A stretch of DNA of 20,191 nucleotides from Pseudomonadota bacterium (GTDB taxonomy: Bacteria; Pseudomonadota; Alphaproteobacteria; Rhizobiales; Methylopilaceae), in NCBI GenBank assembly GCA_023430145.1, contig JAEZCD010000087.1:1-20191 (forward strand), read 5' to 3'. Positions within the stretch are counted from its first letter, which is position 1; each line of letters starts with the position of its first letter. Shown piece after piece: positions 1 to 7,428 of the stretch. A program made the position numbers and the translations under genes. The notes below the pieces were generated by a model. It ran no database searches and was not told where the DNA came from. It saw only the letters and a program-made list of their open reading frames with translations.

Positions 1-93
1 GCCCCCCCCCGGCCGCCGCCGCCCCCGCGGCCGCTTGCGCGCCGCCGGGGCGACCGGTGCTGCTTCGTCTTCGCCCGCCGTCAGTTCCGCCAT
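1..93 (-). CDS. Possible 5' end of a truncated gene of unknown function
   Basis: An ATG on the minus strand at 93 opens a frame of 31 codons that runs off the left edge. The visible N-terminus is acidic at first (MAELTAGEDEAA) and then Arg/Pro-rich, ending in Gly codons made by a run of nine C bases at 2-10 on the plus strand. A CTAG-containing stretch near 120-125 could belong to its promoter, but I see no convincing -35 box and only a weak ribosome binding site. A basic N-terminus like this is common in front of TetR-type DNA-binding domains, but nothing of such a domain is visible, so no function is assigned. It lies upstream of no gene in this window, since it reads outward. Confidence 0.3.
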   Translation of the reverse strand, partial: MAELTAGEDEAAPVAPAARKRPRGRRRPGGG

Positions 94-189
94 CGGTTCG
101 GCCCGCTTCGTCGGCGCCTGTCTAGCACAAACGCCCGCGATCGAAGCGCCCGTGAAGGACAGCTCGCAGCGGCGGTGGCCGAGCCAGTA

Positions 190-1050
190 TCAGCCCGCAG
201 GCGGCGCCACGACGAAGTCGAGCCGGTTGCGCCACGGGTCGAGCGCCGAAAATCCCCGCCCGGTTCGCTCGACCGCGATGCCGGCCGCGCCGAGCCTATC
301 CGCAAGCGCCTCGATCGCCGCCTCGTCCGGCAGCCGGACCTCGAAGCCGACAAGGCCGACCGAGCCCTTCGGCGGCGGCCCACCGTCGGCGCTCTCCCAG
401 ATGTTGAGGCCGAGATGGTGGTGATAGCCGCCGGCGCTGACGAACAGAGCGCCCGGATAGGTGCAGACGAGGTCGAAGCCGAGCGTCTCGATGTAGAATC
501 GCCGCGCGGCCTCGAGGTCGCCGACCTGCAGGTGGACATGGCCGATCTTCGTCCCGACCGGCATGATGCGCCCCGCGTCCGGCGGGCGCTTGCCGAGCAG
601 GTCTGGGATGTTCAGCGGGATCGTGTCCATGGCGACGCGGCCGCCCTGCCAGCGCCACTCCGAGCGCGGGCGGTCGCGATAGATCTCGATGCCGTTGCCG
701 TCGGGGTCCCAGAGATAGAGCGCCTCGCTGACGAGGTGGTCGGAGGCGCCGAAGCGTGCGCCCGCACCGCGCAGCCGCTCGACGGTGGCGGCGAGGTCGT
801 TGCGCTCGGGGAGCAGGATGGCGGCGTGGAAGAGGCCGGTCGAGCCGCGCGGCTTCGGCCTCGCGGCGGCGTCGATCTCGAGCTCGAGCAGCGTCTCGCC
901 GCCGGCGCCGAGGCCGAGGCGGTCCGGCGTATCGTCGGTCACTTCGAGGCCGAGAAGATCGCGGTAGAAGCCGAGCGCGCGGCCGGCATCGGCGACGCGC
1001 AGCCGGACGGGTCCGAGCGACAGGCTTTCGGGCAGCGGATGCGGCGTCAT
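190..1050 (-). CDS. Two-domain VOC family protein (CatE-like glyoxalase/ring-cleavage dioxygenase superfamily)
   Basis: This 286-residue protein contains two vicinal-oxygen-chelate modules. Module one spans about residues 14-125 and ends in the typical DPDGNGIEIY segment (115-124). Module two spans about 168-283, with HVHLQVGDLEAARRFY (171-186) and a GYHHHLGLNIW segment (208-218). His173, one of the His210-212 cluster and possibly His75/Glu122 are candidate metal ligands. In the second module the usual late Glu position reads LDFVV, with Asp278. The layout matches CatE-type proteins annotated as catechol-2,3-dioxygenase, but the substrate cannot be told from sequence. The start at 1050 is backed by GAGGAG about 7 nt upstream. 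It lies 57 nt behind the acyltransferase gene on the same strand, so the two may be cotranscribed. Confidence 0.85.
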   Translation of the reverse strand: MTPHPLPESLSLGPVRLRVADAGRALGFYRDLLGLEVTDDTPDRLGLGAGGETLLELEIDAAARPKPRGSTGLFHAAILLPERNDLAATVERLRGAGARFGASDHLVSEALYLWDPDGNGIEIYRDRPRSEWRWQGGRVAMDTIPLNIPDLLGKRPPDAGRIMPVGTKIGHVHLQVGDLEAARRFYIETLGFDLVCTYPGALFVSAGGYHHHLGLNIWESADGGPPPKGSVGLVGFEVRLPDEAAIEALADRLGAAGIAVERTGRGFSALDPWRNRLDFVVAPPAG

Positions 1051-1107
1051 GAGAAAGCTCCTCGGCGCTTAGATGCGCCCCGCCGCGGCCGCCCGCAAGG
1101 CGGAGCG

Positions 1108-2331
1108 TCAGTCTTCCCCGGACGTCGATGCCGCCGGGGCGCCGGCGCGCCGGCGGCGCAGCGCCTCCATCAGCGCGAGGAGACGGGGTGCGGCCTTGAT
1201 GCGGCGCTTGATCCGCAAGCCGGTTCCGATCGCCGCGGCGGCGAGCCGGCCCTTGGCCGTGACGCCGAGAAGGCGGTCGTGCAACGGGTCGGTGTCGACG
1301 CAGAAGCGCGCCTTGTAGCTCGCCTCGCCGACGCCGAAGTCGAGGCTGGTGCAGCCGCGCGCGATGGCATCGGCGATCATGGCGTGCATCAGGGCGATGC
1401 CGGGGCTGTCCTTCTCGGCCGCGCCGCCGGCGATCGAGTTGAACATGGCGCTCGCGCGGCCGCCTGCGACCGAGATGCCGAGTGTCGCGATCGGCCGGCC
1501 GTCGAGCGTGCAGGCATGCAGTTCGATCGCCGGCTCGCCGCCCGCCACCGCACAGGCCTCCGCGAGGAAGGCGCGCGTGCCCGGCTCGGCGAAGATGTTG
1601 GGTATGCCTTTCGCGGCGAAGCGGCAGGCCTTCTGCGCGAAGAAGGCTTCCAGCACCGCGCGCCGCTCCTCGGGGGTCGCGGCGCGGAAGAAGCGGAGGC
1701 TGCCGGCTGCCTCGAGGTGCCGCAGCTTCTTGCGATCCTTCGCCCGCGTGCTCTTCGAGACGCGCTGACGGTAGAGCTCGTCGAACGGCAGATGCAGCGC
1801 TCCGGAATAGGCGAAGCTCGGCGAGGGCTGGCTTCCGGGCAGCAGGAACGGATTCTCTTGCCCCGCCCATCGCTCGGGCTGCCGCTCGAGGTCGAGCAGG
1901 TCGGGCGTCGCCTCCGCCCGCAGCCGGTCGAGCATCGAGAACAGGTCGGCCGGGCCGAGCCGCGCGAATGCCGCCTCGGCGAAGACGGGCATGTTGTAGT
2001 TGGCATGCTCGCCGCCGAGATACTCGACGCAAGTCAGCATCGAGCGGCGGCGCAGCCCGAACGGCAGCAGCACCAGCGGCTCGCCGTCGGCGTCGTGGCC
2101 GACGGCGACGAGCAGCTCCACGCGCTCGGCCGCCGCGACATGCCGCACCCAGGCGGCGAGCAGGTCGAAGCGCTGGTACGGCGTCATCACCGCCCGCGCC
2201 TCGAGCCGTCGCCATACCGGCTCGACGGTGTCGAGGCTGCGGTGAATGCGAATCTCCCGCACGGCGCCGGCGGCGGCCTGCCGCCCGGCGGGGCCGCTTT
2301 CGGGAAGAATCCGTTGCCGGAGGGCCGTCAT
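1108..2331 (-). CDS. CelD/BcsL-like GNAT family N-acyltransferase
   Basis: The product has 407 residues and shows the two-lobed GNAT/FemAB-like architecture of the group called CelD/BcsL, often linked to cellulose or other exopolysaccharide synthesis. The N-terminal lobe covers about residues 25-190 (including VWRRLEARAVMTPYQRFDLLAAW-like sequence near 39-61). The C-terminal acyl-CoA lobe covers about 195-360 and carries the characteristic late motif DFGVGEASYKARFC (331-344). A Lys/Arg-rich helix at 192-205 precedes the second lobe. The acceptor is unknown; family members acylate amino or hydroxyl groups on polysaccharides, peptides or lipids. The ribosome binding site is weak (GAGAG about 14 nt upstream), so the exact start is uncertain. 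A TTGACG on the minus strand near 2385 could be a -35 element, but no good -10 follows. Confidence 0.82.
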   Translation of the reverse strand: MTALRQRILPESGPAGRQAAAGAVREIRIHRSLDTVEPVWRRLEARAVMTPYQRFDLLAAWVRHVAAAERVELLVAVGHDADGEPLVLLPFGLRRRSMLTCVEYLGGEHANYNMPVFAEAAFARLGPADLFSMLDRLRAEATPDLLDLERQPERWAGQENPFLLPGSQPSPSFAYSGALHLPFDELYRQRVSKSTRAKDRKKLRHLEAAGSLRFFRAATPEERRAVLEAFFAQKACRFAAKGIPNIFAEPGTRAFLAEACAVAGGEPAIELHACTLDGRPIATLGISVAGGRASAMFNSIAGGAAEKDSPGIALMHAMIADAIARGCTSLDFGVGEASYKARFCVDTDPLHDRLLGVTAKGRLAAAAIGTGLRIKRRIKAAPRLLALMEALRRRRAGAPAASTSGED

Positions 2332-2398
2332 CGCCGCGCGCGCTCTCTGCTGCCCGCCGGCTTAGCGCCAAAGCGTCAACAAAGGATACTGCCGATCC

Positions 2399-2602
2399 CT
2401 AATCCGGCCGCTGCATGAAGCGGATGACGAGGCCGGCCGGGATCACCCACAAGAGGCCGGCGACGGCGAAATAGGCGAGCTGCACCCACCAGTCGGCGCC
2501 GCGCACCTTCATGTCGGCGATCACCATGGCGACGAGCGCATAGACGAGCACGAACACGAACAGGAACGCCCCGCCGAGCAGCTTTCTGAGGCGCGCGTTC
2601 AC
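2399..2602 (-). CDS. DUF2842 family small inner-membrane protein
   Basis: This 67-residue protein starts with a short basic N-terminus (MNARLRKLLGG), followed by a first hydrophobic segment at about residues 10-28. A short polar loop comes next (DMKVRGADWW), then a second hydrophobic segment at about 40-61, and a short RFMQRPD tail. Length, the two membrane segments and the WVIPAGLVIRFM ending match DUF2842, a family I know mostly from alphaproteobacteria. Its function is not established. It is transcribed divergently from the heme A synthase gene, with 80 nt between the two starts. That could point to a role near respiratory membranes, but this is inference from position only. Confidence 0.8.
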   Translation of the reverse strand: MNARLRKLLGGAFLFVFVLVYALVAMVIADMKVRGADWWVQLAYFAVAGLLWVIPAGLVIRFMQRPD

Positions 2603-2682
2603 GGCGACGGGTCCGTCGAGGGCGAGGTCATGCGCCTTCCTGCCGCCCCCGGCGTCGATTGTCGAGGCCGGGCGTGCGGCCT

Positions 2683-3804
2683 ATGTCTGCCAAAACCCGA
2701 CCCGAGGACCGGACCATCTCCACCATGACGGGCGCTTCCCTCGCCGCCGAACGGCCCGCAACCCCCGTCGCCGTCCGCGTGTGGCTCTATGTGCTGGCCG
2801 CGCTCGTCGTCGCCATGGTGATCATCGGCGGTGCGACGCGCCTCACCGATTCCGGCCTGTCGATCACCGAATGGCGGCCGGTCACCGGCGCCGTGCCGCC
2901 GCTCAGCGAAGAAGCCTGGGCGACGGAGTTCGCGAAGTATCGGATCACGCCGCAATACGAGCTGCAGAACCGCGGCATGAGCCTGTCGGAGTTCAAGGAG
3001 ATCTATTGGTGGGAGTGGGGCCACCGCTTTCTCGGCCGGCTCGTCGGAATCGTCTTCGCCCTGCCGCTCGTCTGGTTCCTGATGCGCCGGGAGCTGCCGC
3101 GCAGGATGTTGCCCGGGCTGCTCGTGATCTTCGGCCTCGGCGCGCTGCAGGGGGCGATCGGCTGGTGGATGGTGGCCTCGGGCCTTGTCGACCGCACCTC
3201 CGTGGCGCCCTACCGGCTCGCGGTGCACCTGACGCTCGCCTTCGTCATCCTCGCCGCGCTGCTGTGGACGGCCCGGAGCGCGCGCGGCGTCGAGCCGGTG
3301 GAGGTGCCGGCGCGAATACGGGCCGGCGCCTGGATCGTGCTCGGCCTCGCTTTCCTGCAGGTGGCGCTCGGCGCGCTCGTCGCCGGCCTCGACGCCGGCC
3401 GCACCTTCACCACCTGGCCCTTGATCGACGGCGGCCTCGTGCCGCCGGCCGACAGCCTGTTCGTGCTGCGCCCCGCCTGGACGAATCTTTTCGAGAACCC
3501 GCTGACGGCGCAGTTCACGCACCGCATGGGCGCCTATGTCCTGTTCGCCGTCGCGCTGCTGCACGCCCTCGATGCGCGCCGATTGGGTGGCAAAGTGGCG
3601 CGGATGGCCGTGCTGCTGTTCGGCGTCGTCGTCCTGCAGGCCGTCATCGGCATCGTCACGCTCGTCGAGGCGGCGCCGATCGGCCTCGCGCTGCTGCATC
3701 AGCTCGGCGCCGTCGGCGTGATCGCGCATGCGGTGGCGCATGTGCAGCGGCTCGCGGGGCCTGCGGCCGCCATGCTGCCGGCGGCGGAGATCCGCGCTGC
3801 CTAA
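2683..3804 (+). CDS. ctaA: Heme A synthase (Cox15/CtaA type 2)
   Basis: This inner-membrane enzyme oxidises the C8 methyl of heme O to a formyl group, producing heme A for aa3-type cytochrome oxidase. The 373-residue product has about eight membrane segments in two four-helix halves. Four conserved histidines are in the expected places: His114 in WWEWGHRFLGR, His182 in YRLAVHLTLAF, His280 in FTHRMGAY and His339 in LLHQLGAV. The N-terminal hallmark GGATRLTDSGLSITEW (49-64) is also intact. Three starts are possible: TTG at 2659, ATG at 2683 and ATG at 2725. I chose 2683; 2725 has a GAGGA somewhat far upstream and would still keep every conserved residue. No heme O synthase or oxidase subunit genes are nearby. 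Confidence 0.95.
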   Translation: MSAKTRPEDRTISTMTGASLAAERPATPVAVRVWLYVLAALVVAMVIIGGATRLTDSGLSITEWRPVTGAVPPLSEEAWATEFAKYRITPQYELQNRGMSLSEFKEIYWWEWGHRFLGRLVGIVFALPLVWFLMRRELPRRMLPGLLVIFGLGALQGAIGWWMVASGLVDRTSVAPYRLAVHLTLAFVILAALLWTARSARGVEPVEVPARIRAGAWIVLGLAFLQVALGALVAGLDAGRTFTTWPLIDGGLVPPADSLFVLRPAWTNLFENPLTAQFTHRMGAYVLFAVALLHALDARRLGGKVARMAVLLFGVVVLQAVIGIVTLVEAAPIGLALLHQLGAVGVIAHAVAHVQRLAGPAAAMLPAAEIRAA

Positions 3805-3848
3805 TCCGTAATCAGATTGCCACGCTCGCGGTGCAACGATGCCTTCAT

Positions 3849-3864
3849 CTGGGCGTTAGCCCAG
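3849..3864. repeat. Short perfect hairpin between ctaA and the small membrane protein gene
   Basis: CTGGGC and GCCCAG flank a GTTA loop, giving a 6-bp perfect stem 45 nt after the ctaA stop. No T tract follows, and a second GC-rich stretch (GGGGGGTCCCC) comes directly afterwards. It may be a weak or Rho-assisted end for ctaA transcripts, or may only protect the 3' end. I would not call it an intrinsic terminator. Confidence 0.35.
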
Positions 3865-3916
3865 CGGGTCGGGGGGTCCCCGGCCTCGATCGAAGCTGCA
3901 TCGAAAGGAGACCGCG

Positions 3917-4234
3917 GTGAATACGAACACCTGGATCGGCATCATCGTCGTGCTGGTGATCCTGATCCTCGGCGGCTGGTATTTCGGCATGTTCGGCGTC
4001 GCCCCGACCCCGACAGCGGCGCCCCCGCCGGCCGCCACCACCCCGGCGCCGCCTCCGGCGTCCACCGCCCCGGCGACACCTCCGCCGGCTGCCACGGCTC
4101 CGGCGACGCCTGCCCCGGCCGAGCCTGCTCCGCCCGCGGCTACCACGACGCCCGATCCGGCTCCTGCTCCCGCGGCTCCGGCGTCCCCCGAGCCCGCTCC
4201 GGCGGCTCCCGCGACCCCCGCGCCGGCCCAATAG
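3917..4234 (+). CDS. Small single-pass membrane protein with Ala/Pro/Thr-rich tail
   Basis: The product has 105 residues. Residues 1-5 are polar, 6-24 form one strongly hydrophobic helix (WIGIIVVLVILILGGWYFG), and from about 30 to the end the chain is almost only Ala, Pro and Thr, with a few Ser, Glu and Asp. The GTG start at 3917 has AAAGGAG at 3904-3910, a strong ribosome binding site, which is the main reason to trust this reading frame over the overlapping ones. With an N-terminal anchor and no cleavage site, the tail is expected to lie in the periplasm as an extended rod or spacer, but this is inferred. I do not recognise a family. The tail is low complexity, so similarity searches will be misleading. 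It converges with metY, 28 nt apart. Confidence 0.7.
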   Translation: MNTNTWIGIIVVLVILILGGWYFGMFGVAPTPTAAPPPAATTPAPPPASTAPATPPPAATAPATPAPAEPAPPAATTTPDPAPAPAAPASPEPAPAAPATPAPAQ

Positions 4235-4262
4235 GGGGCGGCGGCTTCCAATCCGGCCTCGG

Positions 4263-5546
4263 TCAGGCGGACAGCGCCTGGTCGAGGTCGGCGATGATGT
4301 CGGCCGCATCCTCGATGCCGACGGACACGCGGACGACGTCCGAGCCGGCGCCGGCCTGGACGCGCTGCGCGTCGGCGAGCTGGCGATGCGTCGTCGATGC
4401 CGGATGGATGATCAGCGAGCGCGTGTCGCCGACATTGGCGAGGTGCGAGAAGAGCCGCACCCGGGAGACCAGCGCCACGCCGGCGTCGTAGCCGCCCTCG
4501 AGGCCGAAGGTGAACACCGCGCCGGCGCCCTTCGGGCAGTAGCGCTTGGCGAGGTTGTGGTAGCGGTCGCCCGGCAGGCCCGGATAGCTGACCCAGGCGA
4601 TGCGCGGATGCCCGGCGAGGAATTCCGCCACCTTCTGCGCATTCTCGCAGTGCTGGCGCATCCGCAGGGGCAGCGTTTCCATGCCGGTGAGGATCAGGAA
4701 GGCGTTGAAGGGCGACAGCGCCGGGCCGAGATCGCGCAGGCCGAGCGCGCGGCAGGCGATTGCGAAGGCGAAATTGCCGAACGTCGCGTGCATGACGACG
4801 CCGCCATATTCGGGGCGCGGCTCCGACAGCATCGGATAGCGGCCGTCGCGCGACCAGTCGAACGAGCCGCCGTCGACGATCAGCCCGCCGATCGAGTTGC
4901 CATGGCCGCCGAGGAACTTCGTCGCCGAATGCACGACGATGTCGGCACCGTGCTCGATCGGCCGGCAGAGGTAGGGCGTGGCGAGCGTATTGTCGACGAT
5001 CAGCGGCACGCCGGCGCGCTTGGCGACTTGCGCCACGGCGGCGAGATCGGTGACGACGCCGCCCGGATTGGCGATCGATTCGACGAAGATCGCCTTGGTG
5101 CGCGGCGACACCGCCTGCTCGAAGCTCGAGATGTCGTCACTGTCCGCCCAGGCGACCTTCCAGCCGAAATTCTTGAAGGCGTGGCCGAACTGGTTGATCG
5201 AGCCGCCATAGAGCTTGCGCGAGGCGATGAACTCGTCGCCGGGCTGCATGAGATTGTGGAAGACGACGACCTGCGCGGCGTGGCCGGAGGCGACGGCGAG
5301 CGCCGCGGTGCCGCCCTCGAGCGCGGCGATGCGCTCCTCGAGCACGGCGCAGGTCGGGTTGCCGATGCGGGTGTAGATGTTGCCGAACGCCTGCAGCCCG
5401 AACAGCGAGGCGGCATGCTCGACATCGTCGAAGACGAACGACGTCGTCTGGTAGATCGGCGTCGCGCGCGCCTTGGTGGTCGGGTCGGGCTGCGCGCCGG
5501 CATGCACGGCGAGCGTGGCAAAGCCGGGTTCGGTCTCGGCGGACAT
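4263..5546 (-). CDS. metY: O-acetylhomoserine sulfhydrylase / aminocarboxypropyltransferase
   Basis: This Cys/Met-metabolism PLP enzyme (fold type I) makes homocysteine from O-acetyl-L-homoserine and sulfide, in the cytoplasm. The 427-residue length is typical of MetY. Visible features are the YTRIGNPT phosphate-binding segment (58-65), the SGHAA stretch before the substrate Tyr, Asp185 in VDNTLATPYLCRP (pyridine N contact), and the Schiff-base lysine Lys210 in HSATKFLGGHG. The SLIIHPASTTH segment near the C-terminus is also typical of this clade. The start has AGGGAG upstream. It follows the CoA-binding protein gene by 50 nt on the same strand, so the two, and probably the secreted-protein gene before them, are likely one transcript. 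No SAM riboswitch fits in the 50-nt leader. MetZ (O-succinylhomoserine) is the main alternative. Confidence 0.93.
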   Translation of the reverse strand: MSAETEPGFATLAVHAGAQPDPTTKARATPIYQTTSFVFDDVEHAASLFGLQAFGNIYTRIGNPTCAVLEERIAALEGGTAALAVASGHAAQVVVFHNLMQPGDEFIASRKLYGGSINQFGHAFKNFGWKVAWADSDDISSFEQAVSPRTKAIFVESIANPGGVVTDLAAVAQVAKRAGVPLIVDNTLATPYLCRPIEHGADIVVHSATKFLGGHGNSIGGLIVDGGSFDWSRDGRYPMLSEPRPEYGGVVMHATFGNFAFAIACRALGLRDLGPALSPFNAFLILTGMETLPLRMRQHCENAQKVAEFLAGHPRIAWVSYPGLPGDRYHNLAKRYCPKGAGAVFTFGLEGGYDAGVALVSRVRLFSHLANVGDTRSLIIHPASTTHRQLADAQRVQAGAGSDVVRVSVGIEDAADIIADLDQALSA

Positions 5547-5596
5547 TCTCGGGCTCCCTGGAGAATTATTCTGGTTCTTGGTCGCGTGGTCGGCGG

Positions 5597-6031
5597 CTAC
5601 GTGTCCGGGAACAGCCGCGGGATCTCCACCATCGGGCAGCGATCCATGACTACCTTGATGCCGGCCGCCTCGGCCTTCGCCGCGGCAGCGTCGCTGCGCA
5701 CGCCCATCTGCATCCAGATCGCCTTCGGCAGCGGGTCGAGCGCCAACACCTCGTCGACCACCGAGGGCACGTCCTCGGATCTCCGGAACACGTCGACGAG
5801 GTCGATCGGCACCGGCAGGTCGGCGAGCCGGGCGAACACCCGGCGGCCGTCGATCTCCTGGCCGGCATGGCCCGGATTGACCGGGTGGACCGCATAGCCG
5901 CGCTCGGCGAGGAAGCGGGAAACGTAGTTGCTCGCCCGCGCCGGATTGGCGCTGGCGCCGACGACGGCGATCGTCCGCGCCGACCTCAGTATGCCGGCGA
6001 GGTAGTCGTCGTCGTAGACGTCGTGGTCCAT
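5597..6031 (-). CDS. CoA-binding domain protein (YccU-like)
   Basis: This compact 144-residue Rossmann-fold protein has the CoA_binding_2 layout. The nucleotide-binding loop is VVGASANPARASNYVSRFL (23-41), followed by YAVHPVNPG (46-54) and the DLVDVFRRSEDVP strand-turn (78-89). It continues with IWMQMGV (105-111) and ends with VVMDRCPMVEIPRLFP (127-142), in which Cys132 is conserved in the family as I know it. Related proteins bind CoA in vitro, but no reaction has been fixed for them. Genes of this type very often sit next to metY in Hyphomicrobiales, and that is what is seen here. The start codon at 6031 is the only sensible ATG before the Rossmann strand. It lies 34 nt behind the secreted-protein gene. 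Confidence 0.9.
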   Translation of the reverse strand: MDHDVYDDDYLAGILRSARTIAVVGASANPARASNYVSRFLAERGYAVHPVNPGHAGQEIDGRRVFARLADLPVPIDLVDVFRRSEDVPSVVDEVLALDPLPKAIWMQMGVRSDAAAAKAEAAGIKVVMDRCPMVEIPRLFPDT

Positions 6032-6065
6032 GCGCGCCGCCCTGCCCTGCCCGCCGCGACCAGCC

Positions 6066-6701
6066 TCACTGCGGCTGCTCGTCGAAGATCTCGCGGATCT
6101 TGTCGAGATATGGCTTCACCACATCGACATTTCCGGGAAGCGGCTGGAAGTCGGCCAGCGCTGCGAACTGCTCGTCGAGCGCGGCGAGGGCCTGCTTCTT
6201 GTCCTCGGCGGTGAGCGTCTTGTCGGCTTCGATCTCCTCGATCACGCGCGCCTTCTCGGCATCGAGGTCGATGGGACCGCTCTGCGGATCGGCGGCCCCG
6301 AAGGCGAGCATCACCGACTGCGCGACGTTGGCCCACTCGGCGTAGTTGGCGAAGCCGTGCTTGGCGAGCGCCTTGTCGATCTCCGCCTTGGCCTTCGGCT
6401 TGTCGAGATAGGCGCCGAGCGCGAACAGCGGATCGCCCTCCTCCTCGTCGTCCGCCCCCGACGCGGCGCCTTCCTGCTTGTCGAGCTTGGCGCGGAGGGC
6501 GTCGAGGTCCTTCCAGCTGGCCAGGAACCGCTCGACCGCCGGCGCCGTCAGCTGCACCTGCTGCGGCTCGATCTCGGGTGCCGCATCCTGCGGCTGCGCC
6601 TGCTGGGTGCCCTGCGCCGAGGCCGGCACCGCCGGCAGCGCGAGGGCGAGAAAACCGGCCGCGACGAGCTTGGCCAGAAACGAATCGGCGATCTTCGGCA
6701 T
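6066..6701 (-). CDS. Secreted/periplasmic protein of unknown function
   Basis: The 211-residue product starts with a clear Sec signal peptide: a Lys-containing n-region, a hydrophobic core at about 12-25, and an A-S-A cleavage site near 28-30 (PASAQG). The mature protein has a Gln/Pro-rich linker (32-52), an acidic patch (DDEEEGD, 84-90) and otherwise charged, helical sequence. This includes an AEWANVAQSVMLAFG segment (121-135) and an E/K/A-rich helix pair at 146-183. The ATG at 6701 was preferred over upstream starts at up to 6857 because it has GGAGA about 7 nt upstream and begins the signal peptide directly. I recognise no domain. It leads the CoA-binding/metY group and is divergent from rplM. 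Confidence 0.8.
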   Translation of the reverse strand: MPKIADSFLAKLVAAGFLALALPAVPASAQGTQQAQPQDAAPEIEPQQVQLTAPAVERFLASWKDLDALRAKLDKQEGAASGADDEEEGDPLFALGAYLDKPKAKAEIDKALAKHGFANYAEWANVAQSVMLAFGAADPQSGPIDLDAEKARVIEEIEADKTLTAEDKKQALAALDEQFAALADFQPLPGNVDVVKPYLDKIREIFDEQPQ

Positions 6702-6828
6702 GGACGTCTCCGTGCAACTCGACGCTTGGTCGCGCGATTCCCTAGCAGGTTTTCGGTCGCCGCGCTCGGCCCGGCGAGAGGCGAGGAGGCAACGACGGCG
6801 CCCTCGTCGCCGTTCCAGGAGAAATCCA

Positions 6829-6842
6829 GGTATTATATTACC
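6829..6842. promoter_or_regulatory. AT-rich near-palindrome with a minus-strand TATAAT, possible promoter of the secreted-protein gene
   Basis: In a very GC-rich region this 14-nt stretch is nearly pure A/T with GGTA and TACC ends. Read on the minus strand it contains a perfect TATAAT (6832-6837), with a weak -35 candidate TTCCGT 18 nt upstream at 6856-6861. It would place a transcript start about 125 nt before the ATG at 6701. The -35 match is poor, so this is a tentative call. Confidence 0.35.
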
Positions 6843-6876
6843 ATGACGCGAAGCCACGGAAATTGCTCGCGTTTCG

Positions 6877-6905
6877 CTTGACGCGACATTCCGCCCGCGC
6901 TACAG
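6877..6905 (+). promoter_or_regulatory. Predicted housekeeping promoter of rplM-rpsI
   Basis: CTTGAC at 6877-6882 and CTACAG at 6900-6905 are separated by 17 nt. This agrees well with the alphaproteobacterial sigma-70 pattern (CTTGAC, 17 nt, CTATAT): six of six at -35 and four of six at -10. Transcription would begin near 6912, giving a leader of about 50 nt before the rplM ATG at 6962. Confidence 0.6.
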
Positions 6906-6961
6906 ACGGGCCATCGGCGGGTGCGGCATGCGCGCCCGCGACCCTTTTCCAGGATTTTCGG

Positions 6962-7426
6962 ATGCGCACCTACTCGGCAAAACCCGCCGACGTCGAGAAG
7001 AGCTGGATCGTCATCGACGCCAGCGGCCTCGTCGTCGGACGGCTCGCGACCCTCGTCGCGATGCGCCTGCGCGGCAAGCACAAGCCGACCTTCACCCCGC
7101 ATGTCGACGACGGCGACAACATCGTCATCGTCAATGCCGAGAAGGTCCTTTTGACCGGCCGCAAGCGGGAGCAGAAGACCTATCACTGGCACACCGGCTA
7201 TCCGGGCGGCATCAAGGAGCGGAAGGCCGGCCAGATCCTCGACGGTCGCTTCCCCGAGCGCGTCGTCATGAAGGCGGTCGAGCGCATGCTGCCGCGCGGG
7301 CCGCTGGGGCGGAAGCAGCTCGGCAATTTGCGCGTCTATGCCGGCCCCGACCATCCGCATGCAGCGCAGCAGCCGACGCCGCTCGACGTCGCCGCGCTCA
7401 ATCCCAAGAACACCAGGAGCGCCTGA
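6962..7426 (+). CDS. rplM: 50S ribosomal protein L13
   Basis: L13 is an early-assembling protein of the large ribosomal subunit that binds 23S rRNA. The 154-residue product shows the usual landmarks: W15-VIDASGLVVGRLAT at the start, the KHKPTFTPHVDDGDNIVIVNA core, the GRKREQKTYHWHTGYPGG loop, and the VERMLPRGPLGRKQ basic motif. It ends with GPDHPHAAQQP. The ATG at 6962 was chosen because it begins the family's N-terminal MRTYSAKP; a longer in-frame reading from 6863 adds sequence with no similarity to the family. The gene is directly followed by rpsI, with two nucleotides between stop and start, the standard operon. A good promoter match lies about 60-85 nt upstream. Confidence 0.98.
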   Translation: MRTYSAKPADVEKSWIVIDASGLVVGRLATLVAMRLRGKHKPTFTPHVDDGDNIVIVNAEKVLLTGRKREQKTYHWHTGYPGGIKERKAGQILDGRFPERVVMKAVERMLPRGPLGRKQLGNLRVYAGPDHPHAAQQPTPLDVAALNPKNTRSA

Positions 7427-7428
7427 CG

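Noticed and set aside
175..2418. Plus-strand open frame of 747 codons across the VOC and acyltransferase genes
   Set aside because: Low-complexity, charged sequence with no family features, opposite two well-supported genes with normal domains.
2599..3741. Minus-strand open frame of 380 codons antisense to heme A synthase
   Set aside because: His/Asp/Gln/Arg-rich translation typical of a shadow of a hydrophobic membrane protein gene.
5547..5596. SAM riboswitch before metY
   Set aside because: The 50-nt space has no SAM-II-like pseudoknot pattern that I can see, and the gene is probably read from an upstream promoter.
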